A stretch of DNA of 64,000 nucleotides from Palsa-1447 sp964509885 (lineage in GTDB: Bacteria > Verrucomicrobiota > Verrucomicrobiia > Opitutales > Opitutaceae): contig CAZDZL010000002.1 in NCBI GenBank assembly GCA_964509885.1, positions 79,712 to 143,711 of the forward strand, written 5' to 3'. The position numbers and the translations under genes were made by a program. Positions 57,857 to 64,000 of the stretch are shown here, piece after piece (the stretch's first letter is position 1; each line of letters starts with the position of its first letter). A model generated the notes under the pieces. It had not been told where the DNA came from, searched no databases, and was given only the letters and a program-made list of their open reading frames with translations.

Positions 57857-60118
57857 ATGCACCCCCGCCCGGCCGACCCGACCCGCGCGACGTCCCGGGA
57901 CCCCGGCCCGGCGCCCGCGATCCGGCGCCTTGCCGAGCGGTCGCCGGCGCTGGCGCTCCTCCTCTTCTCGCTCCTCGTCGCGGCGGTCTCGACGGCCTGG
58001 CTCGTTGTCCAGTCCCCGAATTTCTTCACGGGGTACGACTTCATGAGGATGCATTTCTTCTACAAGACCTACTACCGGGAGGCGCTCCTCTCGGGAAGGC
58101 TGCCCCTCTGGAACCCCTACGTCGGGCTCGGCCGGCCGTTCATGGCCGACGCCGAGACGGCGACGCTCTATCCCCCGAACCTGCTCGTGCTGGCCCTCGG
58201 TGTCTACGGCGGCGTCGCCGCGTCCGTCCTCCTGCACCAGGCGGTCGCGGTCTACGGGGGCGTGCGCCTGGGCCAGACGATGGGGGCGACGACCGGCGCG
58301 AGCCTCCTCCTCGGCGCCGGCGCCGCGCTCGCCAGCCCGTTCACCGCGCGCCTCGACGTCGGCATCGTCGAGGGCTATTTCTCGCTCTGCTGGCTGCCCG
58401 TCGTCCTCTGGCTAGGGGCGCGCCTCCAGGACCGCCGGAGCGCGGGGACGGCCGCGGGGTTCGCCGTCGCCGTGGCGCTGATGATCCTGGCGGGCCAGCC
58501 CCCGCTCGCGTTCGTGGAGTTCCTCGGTCTCCTCATCTTCCTCGTCCTTCGGCAGCGGTGGCCGTCGGGACGCGCCGACATTCGCCCTTGCCTCGGCAAC
58601 GCGCTCGGCGTCGCCGGGGCCGGGCTGGTTGGCGTGGGCCTGGCCTGCGCCCAGCTCCTTCCGTTCCTCGAGCTTGTCGGCCAGGGCAACCGGCCGCTGG
58701 AGGCGCGCGACTTTGCGGTCGCAAACGGGATGCCGGCCCCAAGCTGGCTCTCCCTCATCATCCCGACCTCGGGCAACTACGCCCCGAACTGGGAATACGG
58801 CGTCCACTGCGGGCTCGTGCCGCTCTTCGCGGCGCTGGGCGGGCTGCTCCTCTGGCGCGACCGCAACGTGCGGGCCCTCCTGGGGCTCGGGCTCGTCGGC
58901 GCGCTCCTCGCGGCCGGCGACCGGGCGCCCTTCCTGCGCTGGGCGACGCATGTGCTTCCCGGCGCGGCGGCCCTGCGCATACCCTCGAGGTACGGGATCC
59001 TGTTCGCCTTCGCGCTCCTGGGGACGGGGGCCGTGGCCCTGTCCCGGGAGGCGTCCCGCGGGGCCCTCGTGCTCCTCCTCATGGGCCTGGTCGCGGCCTC
59101 GGCCTGGGTCGTCTGGCTCGAGCCCTATGTCGTGAGGGGCGGCCCTGGCGCGGGCGCCTACTACGGCGTGCACCTCGGCGCCGTCGGGGCGTCGGCGCTC
59201 CTGGTCGCTCTCTGGCACCTGCGCGGCCGGTGGCCGCGCCGGGCGGCCCTGATCGGCTGCCTGCTGGGCCTCTTCTGCGCGGCGAACTGGCTCTGGGCGA
59301 TCCACCTGCAGGCGCCGGTCTACTCGCCCTACGGCTTCGCGGTGGAGGACGCCGACCTGGGGGCCGCCGCGCGGGCGCGGGGGCTGCTCGTCCCCGGGGG
59401 CGCGCCGCCGCGCGTCTCGTTCAGTTCCCGGTACGTCCGCGAGAACAGCGGCATGGCCCAGGGCTACGCCTCGTTCGACAGCTACGTCGCCCCGTCCCTG
59501 TACCGCACGTGGGACTACGTGCACGCCGCGACCGGCGTGCCGGTCTCCAAGGCTGACTTCATCCGGCTGCCAGAGGCGGTGAGCGATCACGCGCAGCTCC
59601 TGGATTCCCTGAACCTGGTCGCCGACTACGACCCGGCGCTCCGCTCGCTCGCCCTGCGCGCGCACCCGGACCCGCGCGCCTACGTCGCCTATGACCGCGA
59701 GGTTGTCGCGGACTGGAGAACCGCCGTGCAGAGGATGGCCGAGCGGCGCGACTTCCACGCGCGGGCCCTGGTCGAGGAGGGCGCCGCCCCGGACTTCGCG
59801 CCGGCGCCCGGAGCCCACGCGGGCGGGGCTGCGGTCACCGGCTTCGAGCCGGAGCGGGTCACCGTGCGCGCGACCGCGGACGCGCCGGCGATCCTCGTCC
59901 TCGCCGAGGCGTGGTATCCGGGATGGCGCGCGGAGGTCAACGGCTCGCTTGCCGCGGTCTTCCCCGTCAACGGATGGATGCGCGGCGTCGTCATCCCGCC
60001 CGGGACGAGCGAGGTCACGTTCACCTTCCACTCGAGGCTCCTCGCCCTCGGCGCCGCGATGAGCCTCGTGAGCGCCGCGCTCCTGGCGGCGCTCGTTGCC
60101 CGCCGCGCCCCGCAGTGA
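57857..60118 (+). CDS. YfhO-like polytopic membrane protein
   Basis: The 753-residue protein has a basic N-terminus, about 12 hydrophobic segments (between about 35 and 500), then a soluble C-terminal region (about 500-725) and a last membrane helix (about 728-748). Landmarks of YfhO-type proteins are GRLPLWNPYVGLGRPFMAD, LYPPNLLVLAL and LAEAWYPGWRAEVNG near the end. The family is related to GT-C glycosyltransferases and can modify teichoic acids in Gram-positives; the substrate here is unknown. It sits between argJ and argB without obvious link to arginine. Confidence 0.82.
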   Translation: MHPRPADPTRATSRDPGPAPAIRRLAERSPALALLLFSLLVAAVSTAWLVVQSPNFFTGYDFMRMHFFYKTYYREALLSGRLPLWNPYVGLGRPFMADAETATLYPPNLLVLALGVYGGVAASVLLHQAVAVYGGVRLGQTMGATTGASLLLGAGAALASPFTARLDVGIVEGYFSLCWLPVVLWLGARLQDRRSAGTAAGFAVAVALMILAGQPPLAFVEFLGLLIFLVLRQRWPSGRADIRPCLGNALGVAGAGLVGVGLACAQLLPFLELVGQGNRPLEARDFAVANGMPAPSWLSLIIPTSGNYAPNWEYGVHCGLVPLFAALGGLLLWRDRNVRALLGLGLVGALLAAGDRAPFLRWATHVLPGAAALRIPSRYGILFAFALLGTGAVALSREASRGALVLLLMGLVAASAWVVWLEPYVVRGGPGAGAYYGVHLGAVGASALLVALWHLRGRWPRRAALIGCLLGLFCAANWLWAIHLQAPVYSPYGFAVEDADLGAAARARGLLVPGGAPPRVSFSSRYVRENSGMAQGYASFDSYVAPSLYRTWDYVHAATGVPVSKADFIRLPEAVSDHAQLLDSLNLVADYDPALRSLALRAHPDPRAYVAYDREVVADWRTAVQRMAERRDFHARALVEEGAAPDFAPAPGAHAGGAAVTGFEPERVTVRATADAPAILVLAEAWYPGWRAEVNGSLAAVFPVNGWMRGVVIPPGTSEVTFTFHSRLLALGAAMSLVSAALLAALVARRAPQ

Positions 60119-60267
60119 GGCGGAATTTTCTCGGCGCGCCCCGCAATTTGTTGTGGAAAAGCAAGCCCACCGTGCTGTAAGCATGGGGGCCGCGCACTTG
60201 AGCCCATTGCCGAAAACACCGACACACATCCGTAACCTGGCCCACGCGCCGGCGGCTTTGCCCTGAG

Positions 60268-61149
60268 ATGAACGTTGCCGAGGTTACGCTGAAGGCGAAG
60301 GTCCTTCTCGAGGCGCTGCCGTACATCCAGGACTTCCGGGGCTCCACGTTCGTCGTGAAGTACGGCGGCAGCTTCATGGACGACCCCGACCCGGCGATCC
60401 GGGCGCGCGTGACGGCCGACATCGCCTTCCTGTCCGCGGTCGGGGTGAACGTCGTCGTGGTGCACGGCGGCGGAAAGGCGATCACGAGGACCATGGAGGA
60501 GTCCGGCCTGAAGGCGAAATTCGTGAAGGGGATGCGCGTCACCGACGAGGCCACGATCGCGATCGTGAAGAAGACCCTGGACGAGACGGTCAACCGGGAG
60601 GTGTGCGAGGCGCTGTCGGCGGCGGGGGCGAAGCCGAAGGGGATCCCCGGCGACACGGTGCTCGTCTGCCAGAAGCTCGAGGCCGACGAGGACGGGAACG
60701 CGATCGACCTCGGGTTCGTCGGGGACGTGACCGAGGTCAAGGTGAAGCTCATCAAGAAGGAGATCTCCGACGGCTTCGTGCCGGTGATCTCCCCGGTGGC
60801 CGAGGGCTACGACGGGAAGCCCTACAACGTGAACGCCGACGTCGTGGCCGGGAAGGTCGCAAGCGCTCTGCGGGCCCGCAGGCTCTTCTACATGAGCGAC
60901 GTCCCCGGCCTCCTCTCGGCGCCGCCCGACCCGGACTCGCTCATCTCGACGCTAAGGATCAGCCAGGTCGACGAGCTCCGGAAGACGGGGGTGATCGACA
61001 AGGGCATGCGCCCGAAGGTCGCCAGCGCCGTCCGGGCGCTCCAGGAGGGCGTCCAGCGCGTGCATTTCATCGACGGGCGCCTCGCCCACAGCCTCCTCCT
61101 CGAGATCTTCACGGACAAGGGCATCGGCACCGAGATCATCAATGGCTGA
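60268..61149 (+). CDS. argB: Acetylglutamate kinase
   Basis: The 293-residue protein has the phosphate-binding FVVKYGGSFMDD, VVVVHGGGKAITRTM, the GVIDKGMRPKVASAV segment and HFIDGRLAHSLLLEIFTDKGIGTEI. It phosphorylates N-acetylglutamate, step two. Length and an N-terminal helix of about 20 residues (NVAEVTLKAKVLLEALPYI) suggest the arginine-inhibited hexameric type, which can bind P-II in some bacteria. That would link it to glnK of this window, though this is inference. It overlaps argD by 8 nt. Confidence 0.96.
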   Translation: MNVAEVTLKAKVLLEALPYIQDFRGSTFVVKYGGSFMDDPDPAIRARVTADIAFLSAVGVNVVVVHGGGKAITRTMEESGLKAKFVKGMRVTDEATIAIVKKTLDETVNREVCEALSAAGAKPKGIPGDTVLVCQKLEADEDGNAIDLGFVGDVTEVKVKLIKKEISDGFVPVISPVAEGYDGKPYNVNADVVAGKVASALRARRLFYMSDVPGLLSAPPDPDSLISTLRISQVDELRKTGVIDKGMRPKVASAVRALQEGVQRVHFIDGRLAHSLLLEIFTDKGIGTEIING

Positions 61150-62359
61150 ACCCGCCTCCATTGTCCGGGCGAGCGCGGCGGAGCTGTACGACGCGCACGT
61201 GCTGAAGAACTACCCGCGCGCCCCCGTCACGCTGGTGCGCGGGAGCGGTACCCGGGTCTGGGACGACCAGGGCAACGCCTACCTCGACTTCTCGTCGGGG
61301 ATCGCGGTCAGCTCGCTCGGGCACTGCCACCCGCACTGGGTCGCGGCCATTCGGCGCCAGGCGGGAGAGCTGATCCACACCAGCAACCTCTTCAGGAACC
61401 CGAACCAGGCGGAGCTCGCGCGCAGGCTCGTCGGCTACGCCGGCCCGGGCCGGGTATTTTTCTGCAACAGCGGCGGCGAGGCGGACGAGGCGATGATCAA
61501 GCTCTCGCGGCTCCACGGCGTCCGGAAGTCCGGCGTCGAGGGCAAGTGCATCCGCGTGGTGTGCGCGAAGAACGGGTTCCACGGCCGGATGTTCGGCGGG
61601 ATGAGCGCCACGCCGAAGGAGAGCGTGCAGAAGGGCTTCCGCCCGCTCGTCCCCGGCTTCGTCTTCGGGGACCTGAACGACATCGGCAGCTTCGAGGCCC
61701 TCGTGGACGCGGACACCTCGTCGATCTTCGTCGAGACGATCCAGGGCGACGGCGGGATCAACCCCTGCACGGCGGAGTTCCTGGTCGGGCTGCGCCGGCT
61801 CTGCGACGAGAGGAACCTCCTTCTCCTCATGGACGAGGTGCAGTGCGGCGCCGGAAGGACCGGCCGGTTCTTCGCGTTCGAGCACGCCGGGATCCGCGCG
61901 GACGCCATCGCGATGGCCAAGGGCCTCGGCGGGGGCTTCCCCATTGGCGCCATGTGGGTGGGGGAGCGAGCGGCCGACCTCTTCCAGCCCGGGATGCACG
62001 GCTCGACGTTCGGCGGCACGCCGCTTGCCTGCGCGGCGGCCCTGGCGGTCCTCGACGTCATCGAGTCCGAGGGCCTCCTCGCCCATGTGACCCGCGAGAG
62101 CGGCCCCTGGCTGCGCGAGCTCGCGAGGATGGCGGCGGATTTCCCGAAGCACGTGAGCGCGGTGCGCGGGCTCGGGTTCCTCATCGGGATCCAGATGGCC
62201 TCGGACTCGACGCCCTACGGCAACGCCCTTCGGGAGAAGGGGCTTCTGACGGCCCCGGCCGCGGGCAATGTCATCCGGCTCCTGCCCCCCCTGAACGCGT
62301 CAGCCGAGGAGCTGGCGCGCTCGGTCGCGATTTTCAGGGACGTGCTCGCGGCGCGCTGA
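61142..62359 (+). CDS. argD: Acetylornithine aminotransferase
   Basis: The 405-residue class III aminotransferase has the N-terminal RGSGTRVWDDQGNAYLDFSSG in two blocks, FCNSGGEADEAMIKLSR, LMDEVQCGAGRTGRFFAFE, and the PLP lysine K260 in AMAKGLGGGFPIGA. STFGGTPLACAAALAVLD follows. It converts N-acetylglutamate semialdehyde to N-acetylornithine. It is coupled to argB by an 8-nt overlap. Confidence 0.95.
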   Translation: MAEPASIVRASAAELYDAHVLKNYPRAPVTLVRGSGTRVWDDQGNAYLDFSSGIAVSSLGHCHPHWVAAIRRQAGELIHTSNLFRNPNQAELARRLVGYAGPGRVFFCNSGGEADEAMIKLSRLHGVRKSGVEGKCIRVVCAKNGFHGRMFGGMSATPKESVQKGFRPLVPGFVFGDLNDIGSFEALVDADTSSIFVETIQGDGGINPCTAEFLVGLRRLCDERNLLLLMDEVQCGAGRTGRFFAFEHAGIRADAIAMAKGLGGGFPIGAMWVGERAADLFQPGMHGSTFGGTPLACAAALAVLDVIESEGLLAHVTRESGPWLRELARMAADFPKHVSAVRGLGFLIGIQMASDSTPYGNALREKGLLTAPAAGNVIRLLPPLNASAEELARSVAIFRDVLAAR

Positions 62360-62374
62360 GGCGCGCCCGCCGAA

Positions 62375-62623
62375 TCACTTTCGGGGCTTCCTCGGCCTCG
62401 CCGTCTCCTGGGCCGCCTGCGGCGGCTCCGCGGCCATCTGCACCGCGCCGCCCGACTCCTTGAAGATGATGTCCGGCCGGTCCGAGAGGTCTCGCTCGAG
62501 GCATTTCTGGACGAAGGCGCTGAAGGAGAGCCCCAGGTTCCTCGCGCGGGCCTTCGCGTCGGCCAGAAGCTTCGGCGGGAACGAGATGCTCTGGTTGACG
62601 TAGGATCTCCCGCGGGTGGGCAT
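62375..62623 (-). CDS. Small ribbon-helix-helix (CopG-like) DNA-binding protein
   Basis: The 82-residue protein has an RHH-like N-terminal half: a beta strand YVNQSISFP, helix KLLADAKARARNLG, and LSFSAFVQKCLERDLSD. A charged, Pro/Ala-rich tail follows, ending RPRKPRK. Such proteins bind short direct or inverted repeats as dimers. It is encoded opposite to argD and divergently from a second RHH-like gene, with a tandem repeat between them. Confidence 0.72.
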   Translation of the reverse strand: MPTRGRSYVNQSISFPPKLLADAKARARNLGLSFSAFVQKCLERDLSDRPDIIFKESGGAVQMAAEPPQAAQETARPRKPRK

Positions 62624-62685
62624 CCGGGGATCGTGCGGGATTTCCCGGCCGAATCCAAGCAGGAGAGGAAGGCTTGCACTCCTGT

Positions 62686-62705
62686 GTTAATAACCGTTAA
62701 TAACC
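62686..62705 (+). repeat. Tandem 10-bp direct repeat between the two RHH genes
   Basis: GTTAATAACC is repeated twice without spacing, in an otherwise GC-rich region, 9 bp before the ATG at 62714. The spacing of one helical turn suits cooperative binding of RHH dimers. It is a probable operator. Confidence 0.65.
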
Positions 62706-62713
62706 CGGCTCGC

Positions 62714-62932
62714 ATGCCTGCCTACACCTGCAGCGTCCGGGTGCACCTGCCGCGGCCCCTGTTCAGGCGCCTGATGGCCCGGGCGATCCTGGAGCGGACC
62801 GACTTGAGCTCGATCGTGATCAGGGCCGTCGACGCCGGGCTGCCTCCGGAACCGCCGCGCCCGCGCCGCAAGAGGCCGCCTGAACCCGCTGGCGGACAGG
62901 CCACTTTCGTCTCGTCGCCCGAGGGGCAATAA
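62714..62932 (+). CDS. Small RHH-like protein
   Basis: The 72-residue protein begins MPAYTCSVRVHLPRPLF, a strand followed by helices RRLMARAILERTD and LSSIVIRAVDAGL, the pattern of ribbon-helix-helix proteins. The C-terminal 30 residues are basic and proline-rich. No toxin is adjacent. It ends 23 bp before argF and might be co-transcribed with it. A role in regulating argF is inference. Confidence 0.62.
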   Translation: MPAYTCSVRVHLPRPLFRRLMARAILERTDLSSIVIRAVDAGLPPEPPRPRRKRPPEPAGGQATFVSSPEGQ

Positions 62933-62955
62933 GCTAATCGTGTCCGCTTCATTCG

Positions 62956-63903
62956 ATGAAGCACTTCCTAAAAGAGACCGACCTGACGTCCTCCGAGGTG
63001 GGGGAGGTCTTCTCGCTCGCCCGCGACTTCAAGCGGGGCAGGGGGAAGCGCGCCACGCCGGTACTGGCCGGCCAGACCTGGGTCCTCGTCTTCGCGAAGT
63101 CGAGCACCCGGACCCGGGTCTCCTTCGACGTGGGCATCCACGAACTCGGCGGCCACCCGCTTTGCCTGAACAAGGGCGACATCCAGCTGGGGCGCGGCGA
63201 GTCCATCGAGGACACCGCGCGGGTCCTCTCGCGGTTCGCGCACGGCATCGTGATCCGCACCCATGAGCACTCCGACGTGGAGAGGCTCGCGGGGGCCTCC
63301 GGCGTGCCGGTCGTGAACGGCCTGACGGACTTCCTGCACCCCTGCCAGATCTACTCCGACGCCTTCACGGCGGCGGAGCGCTGGGCGGGCCCGGACGGCG
63401 ACCTCCTGGCGGCGCTCAGGGGCCGCAAGATCGCGTTCCTGGGGGACACAAGCTTCAACATGGCCAATTCCTGGATCCTCGGGGCGAGCCTCCTCGGCAT
63501 GAGGATCTCGCTGGCGGGGCCCGCGGGATTTGAGCCCAAGGAGCGGATCCGCGCCCTCCTGAAGGCCGAGGGCCGCCCCGCCGACTTCGAGTTCACCACC
63601 GATCCCATGAAGGCCGTCGCGGGCGCCGACATCGTCTACACGGACGTCTGGGCGAGCATGGGCCAGGAGGGGGAGGCCTCGGCCCGGGGCTCGCGGATGC
63701 GCCCCTATGCCGTGACGGCGAAAGTCTTCGCGGCCGCCAAGCCCGACGCCCTGTTCATGCACTGCCTGCCGGCCCACCCGGGCGAGGAGGTCGAGCAGGC
63801 CGTCCTGGACAACCCGCGCTCGGTCATATTTGACGAGGCGGAGAACCGGCTGCACGTGCAGAAGGCCATCCTCTCGCTCCTCTCCCGCTCGCGGGGGGAA
63901 TGA
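62956..63903 (+). CDS. argF: Ornithine carbamoyltransferase
   Basis: The 315-residue protein has the carbamoyl phosphate loop SSTRTRVSFDVGIHELGG, HPCQIYSDAFT, the ornithine-binding region DVWASMGQE and the active-site FMHCLPAHPGEEV. It makes citrulline from ornithine and carbamoyl phosphate. It starts at ATG 62956, shortly after the small RHH gene. argG starts 43 bp downstream. Confidence 0.96.
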   Translation: MKHFLKETDLTSSEVGEVFSLARDFKRGRGKRATPVLAGQTWVLVFAKSSTRTRVSFDVGIHELGGHPLCLNKGDIQLGRGESIEDTARVLSRFAHGIVIRTHEHSDVERLAGASGVPVVNGLTDFLHPCQIYSDAFTAAERWAGPDGDLLAALRGRKIAFLGDTSFNMANSWILGASLLGMRISLAGPAGFEPKERIRALLKAEGRPADFEFTTDPMKAVAGADIVYTDVWASMGQEGEASARGSRMRPYAVTAKVFAAAKPDALFMHCLPAHPGEEVEQAVLDNPRSVIFDEAENRLHVQKAILSLLSRSRGE

Positions 63904-63946
63904 AATTGCGCCGCACGGCCCGCCGCGCGAAACTCGCCCCCGTCCC

Positions 63947-64000
63947 ATGAAAATCGTCCTCGCCTACTCGGGCGGCCTCGACACCTCCGTCATCGTCAAG
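63947..64000 (+). CDS. argG: Argininosuccinate synthase, first 18 codons (runs off the window)
   Basis: The frame starting at ATG 63947 encodes MKIVLAYSGGLDTSVIVK, the ATP pyrophosphatase loop (AYSGGLDTS) that opens argininosuccinate synthases. The rest lies beyond the window. The position directly after argF fits the pathway order. Confidence 0.92.
   Translation, partial: MKIVLAYSGGLDTSVIVK

Overview
The window is a very GC-rich (my estimate is high sixties percent), densely coded bacterial chromosome segment. Gene style suggests a free-living Verrucomicrobiota bacterium of the Opitutaceae type: large secreted NHL/Ig-like repeat proteins, secreted cellulases with extra C-terminal modules, a large TonB-dependent receptor, KdpDE-like two-component systems and an arg gene cluster. 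This assignment is an inference from gene content, not from a marker-gene comparison.

Layout. 1-8.6 kb: the end of an HtrA protease, a CusRS-like two-component pair, a secreted cytochrome c/sugar dehydrogenase fusion, an NHL beta-propeller surface protein, and an ECF sigma factor followed by a protein joining an anti-sigma-like N-terminus to a TonB C-terminal domain. 8.6-15 kb: a PIN/Phd toxin-antitoxin pair, a secreted nitrilase-fold enzyme, a GH44 glycosidase and two membrane proteins of unknown function. 15-26 kb: a nitrogen and ion module in the order KdpD-like/KdpE-like, amt, glnK, amt, small membrane protein, antiporter, then a second KdpE/KdpD-like pair on the opposite strand. Two sigma-54 type promoter matches precede the two amt genes. 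No kdpFABC is present in the window. 26-34 kb: an S9-fold peptidase lacking the expected catalytic His, a lytic transglycosylase, a flavin monooxygenase-like enzyme, a PQQ-type beta-propeller protein and a quinone-oxidoreductase-like MDR enzyme. 34-42 kb: a GH9 cellulase with a long Pro/Thr tail, convergent with a 1528-residue NHL/Ig mosaic protein.

42.5-47.3 kb: a tmRNA gene (ssrA, minus strand, 46967-47321) whose last ~25 bp recur at 44053 and, degenerately, at 42543. The two spaces hold one gene each: an AmpG-like MFS transporter and an S9 peptidase of lower GC. This looks like tandem insertion at the ssrA 3' end, with no integrase left. 47.6-54.4 kb: a TonB-dependent receptor with a clear terminator, then a minus-strand operon of DUF423 protein, CCA-adding enzyme and a GH20-like enzyme. 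54.4-64 kb: rplM-rpsI, then arginine biosynthesis (argC, argJ, argB, argD, argF and the first codons of argG), interrupted by a YfhO-like membrane protein and by two divergent ribbon-helix-helix genes around a tandem 10-bp repeat.

How it fits together. Secreted glycosidases, surface propellers, the TonB receptor and the sigma/TonB pair suggest a polysaccharide-degrading lifestyle. The amt-glnK block supplies ammonium to glutamine/arginine metabolism. A tandem ~115-130 residue C-terminal module, found in three otherwise unrelated exported proteins (six copies) and always ending at the last residue, is the best candidate for an undescribed surface or secretion system.
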